DNA of 64,000 nt from positions 62,001 through 126,000 of the forward strand of contig JAIUJO010000447.1 of the NCBI GenBank assembly GCA_023846275.1, read 5' to 3'. This document shows, piece by piece, positions 13,690 to 26,513 of the stretch (position 1 is the first letter of the stretch; every line of letters starts with the position of its first letter). The position numbers and the translations under genes were made by a program. Below the pieces are notes generated by a model. That model was given only the letters and a program-made list of their open reading frames with translations, had not been told where the DNA came from and ran no database searches. The DNA comes from Vanilla planifolia (Eukaryota; Streptophyta; Magnoliopsida; Asparagales; Orchidaceae).

Positions 13690-14175
13690 CCTATACAATG
13701 ATCTTACAAGTTTCAACTTTATGGAGAAATTCATAATAAAGATTAAAAATGTACTTGATAGCACATAAAGTTTTAATAAAGTGCTCAGATAGGAAATTAT
13801 AATCTCATATAATCATTTTAACAATGGACATCAACGACTAGGTATTGAACAAGTGCATAAATTATGGCAAAGTTCTACATATGCTTAATACGAATGATGT
13901 CCAATAGTTACACGTTTAAGATACGTAGAAGACATTATAAATTTCTATAGAGGTGACCTGAAAGCCATGCCTAATTTACATACACTACTTAATAAATTAT
14001 GAGAAACATTAGGTGCCCAAATTACTCATAAGTAAATTAGGTTGTTTCTCAAAAGAGAAGAGGAAAGATTACACATTAAATATGTGCTTAATTTTCACTT
14101 GTCTAAGAGAGAAAAGATTAGCCATGCACTGAATAGAAATTATTTTGACGTCAAAAAGTTATATGACATTTTGAT
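13690..14175 (+). pseudogene. Possible decayed coding remnant, family not recognised
   Basis: Read in one frame, this stretch has fewer stops than expected for such A+T-rich DNA and gives protein-like composition rather than the Ile/Tyr/Phe-rich noise of the satellite. It includes runs such as NNGHQRLGIEQVHKLWQ (from about 13823) and FLKREEERLHIKY followed by FHLSKREKISHALNR (about 14045-14140). Several in-frame stops interrupt it, so it is not functional as it stands. I do not recognise a domain. A transposon open reading frame or a captured gene fragment are both possible, and the low stop density could be chance. Confidence 0.3.
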
Positions 14176-14594
14176 TTGATTCTAAAAAAATTAAAATAGA
14201 AACTACTATTAAATAACTCAGTTTGGTCTAATACTTAAAAAATAACTATGTTGGTGTAAAAAGAGAAATAAATTAGATTCTTTAAAGAGAATAGAAAGTA
14301 TAAAAGAGTTTGTTTCCAAACATAGTTAACTATGCAAACTTATTCGCAAATCATGGAAAATGACATAGAAGGATAAATGTCTTGTGTGAATCACGTTGCT
14401 TATGTGAATTATACTAAATTTCTCCTTAAATTTCTTAAAAAATTAGGAAATTTTATCTTTTTTCCAGCCACTAAAAGTCCCTTTTACACAAATTAGGATT
14501 AATTTCATCATCTAGTTGCCAATTCTAAGAAGGCAAAAATAGTACATCTTACTTTTGCTATTCTTCTCAAAGATTAATAGAAAAATGAAAAAAA

Positions 14595-14765
14595 TAAAAT
14601 TGTACTATTAAAGAATTGGTGGAAAAAAGGAGACAACCACTTCACTAAAAGAGAAGTCATTATAATTTAATCGTTCGCTGTATGTTGGACCATATGGAAA
14701 GCATAGAATTTGAAAGGGAGTGAAGAACATAGTAAATTTGTAATGATAACCATTAATAATATCAT
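14595..14765 (+). pseudogene. Possible fragment of a LINE-type ORF2 C-terminal region
   Basis: In one frame the sequence reads KNWWKKGDNHFTKREV, then after a stop SFAVCWTIWKA, another stop, and NLKGSEEHSKFVMI. The W-T-I-W-K-A-x-N arrangement resembles the W-x-I-W-x-x-R-N motif that follows the zinc-finger/reverse transcriptase region in plant LINE ORF2 proteins. That resemblance is the only support. The expected RNase H motif downstream was not convincingly found, and at least two stops interrupt the frame. Treat it as a weak hint to the origin of the surrounding insert. Confidence 0.22.
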
Positions 14766-15469
14766 GACTAACACCTCATCTTTAATTTTGTTTCACTCAT
14801 AACTTTAGGAGGACCCACTCTTGGTTCAACTCAAATTAGTACCACTCCATTCCTTGATGAAGTACAACAGCTACAAAGTGAAAACTAGATCCCTTTACCA
14901 ACCCAAAGAATGAAGGTAAATATACTTGGTGATATGAATTGAAAGGTGGAATATGCTAGTTGTAGGGACATTATCCATTACAATAATGAGAAAATTTTGG
15001 AATCATTATATTATGTAACCAACAAGGAATCACAATCACAATAACTTTGAGTACCTTTGATTTTTGGACTACAAAAATGTTAACTTCATCATGGTTTTTT
15101 TAAATTGAAATGTGATGCTCAAAATGACAAAATGTTGGTGGAAGATATCATGAAATATTTCTAACATTTTATAGAAAATTAAGCACAAAATAAATTCTCT
15201 TATTATTCATTGGAGTAATATTCACAAAGAGGACATCAAAGTGACTCAGCAATGCAAAAAATGCTAGCATAGTTAACTTAATCAACAATCTATAATTCAA
15301 TGCAATAGTCTGAGTTATGTATGGCTACATTTGAAATGGACGTTGATCAAATTCCATACATTCCTTATTACTATACTTTTTCCATTACAAAATGCTACTT
15401 ATCAATTAGCTAGATAATGTGACAAGGAGAAATACACAAATCCTTTGCACAACAATAACTTCAATTATC

Positions 15470-18400
15470 CTAATTTGAATATTATTTTAGATTTACTTAA
15501 TGTTTAGATAAAAAATTATTATTACACATGCTTATTTAATTTGTTGATTGATAGTCATTCTAAATGTAGCCAGGTTAGCCTCTCTCAAATTATGGTGAAG
15601 TAATCATAGTTGGACTCAACTCAAAAAGCTCTATTCAATTAAATTTTCATTTTACTTTTTAAAATATTTTCTTTTCTAGGGATTGGCAAGCTTTATGACA
15701 CATTTCAATTCATACATGAATTGTTGATCCAATATGTCAACCTCCATCTCCAAAATGTCATGGATTGTAACTTTCTTACATAATTTGTCTCGTTTTTTCG
15801 AATTATTTGCTTTGATTTTTTAAATTGCTATGTGACTCTAACTCTTCTCTCGTGTAACCATGTACATCACTTTGATTTCACTAGATTACATTGCTTTACA
15901 TTATCTCACTCGAGCTTAATTTATTTCTTAAATATTTAAAAAATAATTTATTTTAGTTTAGGCTGCCTTATTAAAACTTAATTTGCTATCTTATTTCTCA
16001 ATTGATGTTTGATTGAGGTAAAACTTAATTTGCTAGACTTGTCTTGATGAGCTAATTCTAATTAAAATATCATTTTTTTAATATTTTCAAATATTTTAAT
16101 TTATGGATTTGTAAGGTTTTTTAGGAAATTTTAATTGATTGCTATATTGATGAAAAATGATGTTATAATTGATTTTCTCATTTTCAAAGATTGCAACTTT
16201 ATTAAGTAATTTATGTTATTTCTCTAAATATTAGGCTTTATTTTGATTATTTTATAACAAAACTCTAGTTTTGCTCTAGTGTGACCTCACATTCTTTAAT
16301 TTAGTTATGTTGTATTTCTTCAATTTAAACAAATTTAACTTCATTATATATTCACTTATTATTTAAAGATTATTATTATTTAAAACTTTTTATTTGATAA
16401 TTCATTGAAGTTCTAAATGATGTTCGATTAAACGAAACGAACATTGTCAGACTCAACTAAAAAGTTCAATCGATTAAAATACAAATTTAAATTTTTTTAA
16501 GAATATTATATACTAAAAATTTGGAATTCATTATAAGGTTTTTTAATTTTTGCGTAATTTGATAACTAGGGTTGTGACAATCAGTTTCCTTTGTCTTGGA
16601 ATGAGCTTTCCAACATAATTTGCCTCATTTAAATTTTTTGCTTACATTTACATTTGTTATTATATAACTATAAATATTCTCTTTTATGACTTTTATATTT
16701 ATTTTATCTTGTTATATCAGATTGCTATAATTTATATATTAAGTCTTTAAAATATATTTACTTTGTTTACTCATAATAATTACCAACAAAATCTTTTGGA
16801 GATGAAACAAACTTTATTGGAATTATCATAACTTGCTCAATCCTATTAGTTATTTAATTATATATTTTAAATATTTTTGTCTTCTTTTGGCTTGTTTTAG
16901 AAGACATTCTTAATCATACCTAATTTCATAATCGATGATGTTATGCTCAATCTACTTAGCACCTCATAATATTAGTACCCTATCAATTTATCTCATTTTT
17001 TAAAAACATTTTTTTAATTTAGTCATATTCCTATGTAACAATAAATATTTTATCATGTGACACTTATAAGTGATTAATTTTGATGTATACATTAGTTCAA
17101 TTTTAATCATATTAATTTTAATATATATTCACTTAATATTAATCTAATATTTTATTATTATTTCAGCTTATTTATTTTGCTATCTTATAGTAATTCTAAA
17201 ATCAAATGAAACGAGATGAAAGAATGTTCGTTGGTTTTTTCATATACGAGCTCTACGCAAAAAAATATTAATTTTTATGTTTCGAAATATTTTATTTAAT
17301 ATAATTCGATAATTTATTTAGGTATTTCAATTCATACAAGATTTTTTGATAAAAAAGGTTGCGTTTTATCTCGTTTGTATCTTAAAATTAACTTTCTCAT
17401 AAAACTAATACCATTTCTCTAGAACTTTTTATTTGATTTGGTTACAATGCTATGAAACTCTAATTCTCCACTCATGTGACCTTAACATCATTTGATTTGT
17501 ATTCATCACATTAATTCAATTTATCTCTTTTCAACTTTAACATATATTTAATTGATATTTAAAATAATAAATTTATTATTGTTAATGTTTATTTACTTTA
17601 ATAATTTATTAACATGTAAGTTCTAATGAGAACTAATCAAAAAGAAAGAAGCGTTGTTGGTATCACCTTTCCAAACTTACTGGAATATTTTCTTCTTTAT
17701 ATTTTTAAATTTTTTTCCTATGATGTTGGCATATTTTATGAGATATTTCCAACTGTACTGGATTACACTATCCAAGAAGATACCCTTGATTTCTTTAGTA
17801 TCTTACTATTAATTTTTTCTGAATAGTTTATCTGATTTGACTTCTTGCAACTTTAAATATGTTTATTTAGTTTAAAAATAATATTGTTTTATTCATTATA
17901 CTTATTTATATTTGTAATTTTCTATAATCCAAATGATGTTTGGTTGAGAAGAAAAAATACCATGGGACTCATCTCAATGAGCCCCACATAATAAATAAAA
18001 TTTTCACATTTTTTTAAATTTTTTTAATGATTTGGCACTTTATTTGAATCATTTCGATTTGTAATTATTTTTTGGAATGAGTTTTTTCATTAGATTTTAT
18101 TTGTATATTGGAATGCAGCTTTCTTGTATAACATATCTTACTTCGTCAATTTTTTTGCCTTAATTTTATTATATTACTATTAAATTATAAATCACCATTC
18201 ATGTGACTTTTACATATCTTTGTTTTGATGATATAATATTGCATCATTTTACCTAATTTAAATATATACTTTCTTAACATTAGAACACTTTATCATTATT
18301 TATATTAATTTAAGTAATTAATTTGTAGAATTTTTAAAGAGACCTAATCAAGATGAAACAAATGTCATTGTATTGTTCTCTATAGGCTCTATCAAAGTAA

Positions 18401-21400
18401 ACATTGATTTTTAAATTTTTTTAAAAATCTTATTTTCCATTGTTTTAGAAAGCTTTGTGAGAAATTTTAATGCAAAAATTATTTCATGATTGTGGATTTT
18501 ATACTAGGTCTCCTTTATGTTATGGCAAGCACCTTTCTATGTAATTTATCTAATTTCTGTAAATGTTTTGTTCAATTTGGTCAAACTACTATCAAATTCA
18601 AAGTCATCTCTTCTATGAAACTTGCATTGCTTTGATTTGATTATTTTTTATAATTTTATTTCAACTTTAATATATGTTTGCTTGATATTAAAATATTGAT
18701 TTTTTTAAAGCTTAAAACTTTTTTAATTCATTGTAAATGCAAAGATGTTCGATCAAGGCGAAAGAAACATGATTGAATGTATCTTTTTGAATCTATTTAA
18801 TTAAATAATTTTTTTATATTTTTACATATTTTATTTTTTGGGGTTTTTAAATTTTTTATAAGACATTTCTATTTGTACTTGATTTATTGATTCAATAATT
18901 AGTACTCAATCTCATTGGTATCTTGGAATACAACTTTTTGAAAAAATTTATCCTATTTCTTCAAGTTGCTTCTTTGATTTATTTACATTTTTACATTACT
19001 CTTATTCATTTCTCATGACACCTTAATAATGCTTTGATTTTTTTATACTACATAAATTTTATTTATCTCATTTCAAATTAAATATGTATCTAAATAAAAT
19101 TAAAATTAATAATTTACTATTATTTATGCTTATTTTTTTTGAAAATTTGTAATAATTTTGAAGAGGTCTGATTAAGTCAAGATAACCTGTATTAGACTCA
19201 TCTTGATGAGCACTATCTAACTAGACTTTTATGTGCATTTTTTAATTTCTTTTTGTTCTTTGTTTTGAAAACTCGTGAAATATTTTAATTCATGTTTGAT
19301 GTGATAATTGATTCATACCTATTGAATGACCATTATAATGCTTGGTTTAGTATAAATTACATCATTTTTTCTCTTTTCTACTATAATATATATTTGATAA
19401 GTATTTAAAAATAAATTATTTGATATCATTCAAAATGAAGTGCATTCATTATGATTAAAATGTCATCGAACCTGTCTTGACAAGCTCTATTAAATTAAAT
19501 AATTGTTATTGTAATTTTAAATATTTTTCATTTCAAGGTTTTGCCATATCTTTAAAGTCATTTTGATTCATATCTTATTTGATGGTCAAGCATGACACAT
19601 TATATCACCTCAATATATTAAAATACAACTTTTTCATATAATTTATCTCATTTCTTGAAATTTTATCTTTAATTTACTTATATTCTTATGTAACTCTAAA
19701 TCGCCTCTCGAGTGACATTTATATTGCTTTCATTTTGTTACAATACATTGTTTCAATTTACCTTATTTCCACTTTAATAGATGTTTAATAACTATTTAAA
19801 TATTAATTTAACATTATATATCCTTAGTTATTTGAATAATTTGGGATAATCAAATTTTTTTCTTAATTTAGATAAAGCAAACATCATTAGACTCATCTTA
19901 GTAAGGTCCATCTAGTTAAATAACCATTTAAATCTTTTTAGATATTTTATTATCTCAAACTTTTAAATACTTTACGAGGTTTTTTGAATCATACTTTACT
20001 TGAAAATCGATAATGCTAAACTCTATGACCTTAGACGCTTTGAACGTAATGCTCTTGTGCAATTTATGTCACCTCTTCAAATTTTTTAAATTCATTTTCT
20101 TATGTTATCATGTAACTCTATATCTCTTATCATATGACCATTATATTTCTTAGATTTAGTTATATTACGTTGTTTTAATTTAACTTATTTTTATATTTAA
20201 TATATGTTTATTTCACATTAAATATAAGTAATTATTATTTATTCTTATTTTATTTTTTAATTAGTACCTATTTTGAAAGATTTCTAATTAAGATGAAAGA
20301 AACATCATTAGACATTCTCTTCAATCTCTACCTAATTAATTATTTTTTTTATTCTTAAGAATTTATTTCCTTAGGTTTGTTAAGGCTTTACATGGTATTT
20401 TGATTCAAACTTGAATTGGTCATCAAGGATGTCACGTTTGTTCTCCTTAGTATCTAGAAGTGAATTTTTCCCACACAATTAATCTTATTTTAACAAATTA
20501 TTTTCTTTTATTTGCTTACATTATAATGTTACTCTATATCCACTTTTATACAAGCTTTAAATAACTATGATTTCGTTTTATAATTTTCTTAATTTATTGC
20601 ATTTCATATCTAATATTTATTAACTCAATGTTAAAAATTATACTTTGCTATTATTTACTTTTATTTTGTTTTGCAAATTAAGTAGTGATATGAAACAAAT
20701 GACATTATACTTGCCTGGATGAGCTTTATCCAATAAGTATTCATCATTATTTTTTTTAAATATCTTCTTTTAAATATTTTTTCATATTTTATGAGAAATT
20801 TTGAATCATGTGAGATGTTACCATCGTGAACGTTACACACAATCATCTTAGTAACTTGGAATACAACATTCCCATTCAGCTTTTCTCTTCTTTCAAAGTT
20901 TATATTATCATAAAACTCTAATTTTCCTTTGAAGTGACCATAACATCTTTATTATTTTGATTTATTATATTACCATAATTTAATTATTTTAACTATAATA
21001 AATATTTACAAAATATGAAAATAAGGTTTTATAATTAATTAAGTTTGTTAAGCTTAGTATTTCCCAATAATTCTAAACAAAGTTCAATCTAAAAAAACAG
21101 GATATCATATATCTATCTCTATAGGCTCTATCTAATTAAATATTAGTTTATTCGTTTTGAATATTTTATATTTAAGAGTTTTTGTTTGTTTTATAAGATA
21201 TTTTGATTCATACTTTATTTGACAATGGATGATGTTATGTTTTATCTCACTAATATCTTTGAATGCAAACTTCATGCACAATATTTGTTTCAAATATTTT
21301 GCTATGATTTTGTTATATTAAATAATAACCTAAATTTTGCTCTTGTGTCCTTTATATCTCTCTGATTTGGATAAATTACATTACTTTAATTTATTTCATT

Positions 21401-22285
21401 TCATTTTTTTATATATTTTACTCAGATTAAAATAATTCTTTTTTTGTCATCTTTATTAAATTACATTTGTAATTGTTAATAATTTCAATTGACATGAAAT
21501 GAACATGAAACAAACATCATTTTACTTATGTTGGCTAGCTTAACTAATTTAAATATTCATTTTTATATATTTTTTTTATATTTTATTTTTAAGAGTTTTC
21601 CCTTTTTACAAGAATATTGATTGCATATGATTTTATGATAGTGGAGATTATGAACGATCTCCTTAAAAACATGGGATGCAACTTTTGCTTAAAATTTTTG
21701 TAAATTATTAAAATGTTTCACTTTGATTTGACTACTATAATACTTTGTAACTCTTACACTTCTCTAGTTTGGCTCTTATATCACTTTGATTTAGTTATAT
21801 TACATTGCTTGAATTTATCTTATTTTTGCTTTAGTTTATAGTTTTTTGTAATTAATACAATAATTCTTTTAGTATTAGAGCTTGTATCCTTTGGTTATTT
21901 GCAATAATTTTAAATGATGTCGGATCGAGATGAAGCAAATCTTTTGGGCTAATCTTAAAGGGTCACATCAAATTATTTTTTTTTCATATTTTTTAATTTT
22001 TAACATTTAGAAACTATGTATGATTTATGAGTCACTATGATTTAAACATAATTTGATGATCAAGGATATGCACTTGACCTTTTTAATGTGGTAGAATGAA
22101 AATTTCCAATGACTTCATTTTTTCATGGTTTTGTTCATTGATTTGATTTTATTACTATGAAAATCTAGTTCTCCTTGTGTGTAACATTTGCATTACTTCG
22201 AAATGTCTAAATTAAATTATTTCAATTTATCTAATTTTAGATTTAATATATATTTACTTATTATTAATTATTATTATTTATCATT
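15470..22285 (-). repeat. Diverged ~415-bp satellite, reverse block
   Basis: Monomers of the same family in reverse orientation. The complement of box 2 (TTAGTATCTTGGAATGCAAC-like) is found near 15764, 16190, 16597, 16960, 17381, 17795, 18107, 18519, 18940, 19617, 20035, 20445, 20847, 21258, 21665 and 22081, mostly 400-420 bp apart. A truncated monomer lies near 19340. The dyad box is well preserved in several units, for example CTCATCTTGATGAG at 19197-19210. Open frames at 17626-17826 and 20661-20846 lie inside monomers and are chance. Confidence 0.9.
19197..19210. repeat. Well-preserved dyad box (example, reverse monomer)
   Basis: CTCATC-TT-GATGAG is a perfect 6-bp-arm palindrome with a 2-bp centre. 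It is the minus-strand reading of the GAGCTCATC-nn-GATGAGTC box that recurs once per monomer. Confidence 0.8.
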
Positions 22286-25200
22286 ATCTACTAAGAAGAT
22301 CAAGCTTATGTCCTTGATCATCACATTGTATTACAATTCAAAATATTTCAAAAATCATGCACAACTCCAGATAATAAAATATTTAAATACTAAAAATGAA
22401 TACTTATTTAGATAGAACTAATTAAGAAGAGTTCAATGTTATTTCTTTCATCTCAATATAGCCACACTTTAAATTACTTCAATTTTATACTATAAATAAA
22501 TGAAAATAATAATAAATTATAATTCCAATATTAATTGAACTAATATTAGAGCAAACATGGGATAACGTTAAATTAAATAATATTACCAAAGCAAATCGAT
22601 GAAAACATCTCATGACAAGAAACTTAGAGTTTCATTATAACATTACCAAATAAAAGTTAAAATGCATAAAAATGAGATATATTTTATGTGAAAGTTTCAT
22701 TCAATGATATTTAGAAGATCAAGTGTAATATCATCAATCATTACATCAGGTTTTATTCAAAATATCTCTTAAGGCACGAAAAAAATAAGAAAATAAAAAA
22801 CAATAAATTATTTTTTAATATTAAGTAAATATAAAAGCTAAAGGTGAAATAAGCTAAATTAAAGCAATATAAATAAATAAATCAAAGATAAATAAAGGTC
22901 ACACAAGAGGGGAATCAGATTTTCATGGTAATATAACCAAATTACAGTGAAAATTTAAAGAAATGTGACAAATTATATATGAAATTTTTATTCCAAGGTT
23001 CTAAAAAAAGTAGGTGTAACTTCATCATTATCCAAACATGATAAAAATTGAATTGTCTCATAAAACATGCCTAAGACAACTCAAGTTTAATATTTAATTG
23101 GACAAAGCTACTCAAGATAAGTCTAACAAAATCTATTTCATCTCTATTGAATAGAAGTCTAGAATTATTAGTAATTACAAACTCCAATAAGTGTAACAAA
23201 TAATAAATTATTGCTTTAATATTACGAAAAATATATAATAAAAAAGAGATAAATTAAAAAATTAACGTTTTCAAAAGAAAAAAGTTATAGGATTTAGATA
23301 AATTGTACTAGAAAATTGTAATAAAAAATGTTAAAGTGATCGAGTAGGATATACTTGATTATCAATTTAAGTATACATCAAAATTCCTTATGAAGAAAAC
23401 AAAAATTAAAGAAAATTAATATTTAAAATATATTAAAAAAAGAATATTTAATTAAGTAGAGCTCATTAACATGATTACATTGACATTTATTTTAGATTGA
23501 ATAATCATATTTTAAGAAATCAAGATTTAATGAATTGATAAATTTCAAGAGAAAGCAACATTCTAAGATTCAAAAGGGATGAAACATCCTCTATCACAAA
23601 AACTTAAATACAGATATAAATGTTTTGTTAGGGTCACGAAATCATTGAAAATAAAATATTTAAAATTTTAAAAAATTATTGAATATTTAATTTATTAAGA
23701 CTCATTAAGTTAAATGCAATGATATTTGTACCATTTCGATGACCCCTCTATTAGAATACCATTAATTACTAACGTAAATAAAAGCAAATAAAAAATTTAC
23801 TATTTTACGATTAAATAAAATTTAATTAAGGGTGAAATGAGAAAATTGAAGAAATATAATATGAAAACTTTAATGCAATTTAAACATCAAAAGAGAGGAG
23901 ATTTAGAGTTACCTAATATTATATCTAAATAAAGGAGATTATTGAAGAAGTGAGAAAAATTACATAAGAAATCGAGATCCCAAATTACTAATGAGATCCA
24001 TTGTAACATTCCTTACCATCAAAAGTGGTACGAGTCAAGGTTGGACCAATGACTTATATTTTGTCTAAACAAAAGTTCGATTGCAATTACTATGAATTAT
24101 CATATTAAATAAGTAATAATAATAGTAAATTATTTCTTAGTATTAAGGAAATAAATATTAATATGCAAGAAAGATAATTTGAAAATTTTAAATTTAAGAA
24201 AACTGAAGTGAGATAAAATTTACATAACAACACAATTAAACTTAAATTATAATATAACCAAATAAAACTAAAAAATAAGAAAATGTAATAAATTCATCAA
24301 AATGTTGCATTCAAAGACATTGAAGATAGAAAATGTAAAATTGTCCATTACCAAATTAAGAATGGATTTACTACGAATTACCAAAAGTAACTAAACCAAA
24401 GTAATAATAAATTATAATTTTACTATTGTATAAATATCTATTAAAGGTAATGTTAGATAAATACATAATATAAGCAAACCAAAGTGAATTAATGGTCACA
24501 CAAGAGAAGATTTATTGTTACAAAATAATAAAAAGCCAAAACAAATTTAACATTTTGAAGAAATAAGAAAAAAATAAAGTTTTATTCCAAGATACTAAAA
24601 AGATTCGGTGTAACCTCTTTGATAGTCAAGTTAGGCATGTTTCACAATGTTTCATAAAACATGCTAAAATATTATAAAATAATAGAACTAAAAAAATATA
24701 AAAATAAATATTTAATTGGATAAAGCTTATTAAGGTGATTTTAAAGATATTTATTTCATCAACATAAGAACAGATAATAATAAATCTTTATTTTAGTAAC
24801 AAGTAAACATATATTCAAGACAAAATTTGATAACATGAAACATTGTAATATATCCAAATCTAAATATTGTAAAAGGCACATAGGATGAGATTTAAAAAGT
24901 ATGGAAATTGTTGCAATCTACATTGGTAACAAGATTAAGTGAAAAATATCTGATCATAAAATTACATACAAATCAAAATAACTTTTAAAGTGGGAAAAAT
25001 TGTAAATTCTAAAGTTTTAAAATTATTCAAATAAATATTTAGTTATATAGAACTAATGGTGATGTGTCCAAAGAGTTTTGTTTCGTATAGTTTAGACATC
25101 GTTTCAATTTACTAACAATTACCAAATTAAATAGTCATAAATAATAGGAAATTATTTTTTTTAATATTAAGCAAATATGTTTTCATTATAAAATTTTACA

Positions 25201-25485
25201 AATTAAAGAAATATAATACAACAAAATCAAAGAAAAGTAAAGCTGAAATAAGAGAAGATTTAGAGTCATATAGTAACTTATTTAAATCTAAGGGAAAAAC
25301 TTGAAGAAATTTTATTAAATATTTGGGAAATGAGAAACCTCTTTGATTACTAAATCAAGTGAAAAAGTCAAATTCATTATAAAGCAATCATATGCCATAG
25401 AACATGAGCAATTTAAAAATATAAAAAAATATCTATTGGATGGAGATTATCTAAAGGAGTCTGATGACATGTATTTAGTTTATCC
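22285..25485 (+). repeat. Diverged ~415-bp satellite, forward block 2
   Basis: Orientation changes at about 22285, where reverse-type TTATTATTATTTATCATTAT runs directly into forward box 2 (CTACTAAGAAGATCAAGCTT, 22290 onward). About eight forward monomers follow, with box 2 near 22290, 22710, 23000, 23335, 23570, 23985, 24595 and 24930, several of them shortened. The block ends at about 25485 after a forward dyad box (GGAGTCTGATGACATGTATT near 25457). The open frame at 25343-25570 crosses the next switch point and is chance. Confidence 0.85.
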
Positions 25486-26499
25486 TAGTTCTTCAAAAGT
25501 TCTACTTTGTTTTGATTTTATTATTGTGAGACTCTATTTCATTTCTCTTCTAAATTTTACTTTACTATGATTTTGTTAGATTACATTACCTTAATTTATC
25601 TCATTTAAGTTTTAATTCATAAATTAATACTATCAAAAAAATGATTTGTTATTATTTATGCTTATCTTAATTTACAATTCCTAAAATTTCAAAATAAGGT
25701 CTAACAAAGACAAAACAAATGTTAAGAACAATCTCAATGAAATCTGTTCCATTAATTATTGAAGTAATATATTTTTTAAATATTTTAGTTTTCAAGATTT
25801 TTGTATGCCTTAAAGACATTTCAACTCTTACTATATTTAATAATCAAACATGTTACACTCTATCACCTTTTAACCTTTGAATGCAACTTTTCCAATAATT
25901 TACCTCATTTCTTTGAATTATTTTCTTTGATTTGGATGTGTTACCATTTAACTCTAATTCTTTTTTTTTGTGAGTCCCTTAATTTGCCTTTATTTGGTTA
26001 AATTATATTACATTAATTTATCTTATTTTCTTTTTTGATACATATTAATAAAGTATTAAAATAATAATTCATTATTATGTTTGTTTTTTACCATGATAAT
26101 TCATAGTAATTCTATATGAGGTCCAATCAATGGGAAAAAATGTTCAATATACTCAAGTCAAAAAGCTCTAATAAATTGAATATTTAATTTTGTGTTTTTA
26201 AATTATTTTTTCCAAGGTTTTGGCTTGCATTATTAGATATTCAAATTTGCAAAATACAAAAATTAAGGATATTATGTTTGATCTGCTTAGTATCTTGGAA
26301 ATTAACTTTTCTATTCAATTAATCTCGTTCAAATTTTTTGGTCATTTTACAACATAACTATAAATCTCTACTCTTATTACCATTACATTTCTTTAGTTTG
26401 GTTGTATTACAATTCAATTATTTATTTAATTTTAGTTCAAATATATTTTTCCTTAATATTAAAATGAGGTCTGATATAGATGAGTGAAATGTCATTAAA

Positions 26500-26513
26500 C
26501 TCATCTCGATGAG
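26500..26513. repeat. Well-preserved dyad box (example)
   Basis: CTCATC-TC-GATGAG has perfect 6-bp arms around a 2-bp centre. It is the once-per-monomer palindromic box, here in a reverse monomer. Confidence 0.8.

Larger units (their letters stand above)
13640..15470. other. Unclassified non-satellite DNA interrupting the array
   Basis: About 1.8 kb without either satellite box, visibly less A+T-rich and less repetitive than the surroundings. Recognisable reverse monomer sequence flanks it on both sides (up to about 13640 and again from about 15470), and both flanks stop near the same part of the monomer (the AATTCATAGTAATTC region). That fits an insertion. No long terminal repeat, terminal inverted repeat or poly(A) end was recognised. 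Weak coding remnants lie inside and are given separately. It is probably an old degraded transposon or captured genomic segment. Confidence 0.6.

Noticed and set aside
15090-15180. Possible RNase H start (WFFKLKCDA-like string) that would support a LINE
   Set aside because: A stop interrupts it in frame and the expected downstream motif is absent; too weak to report as a feature.
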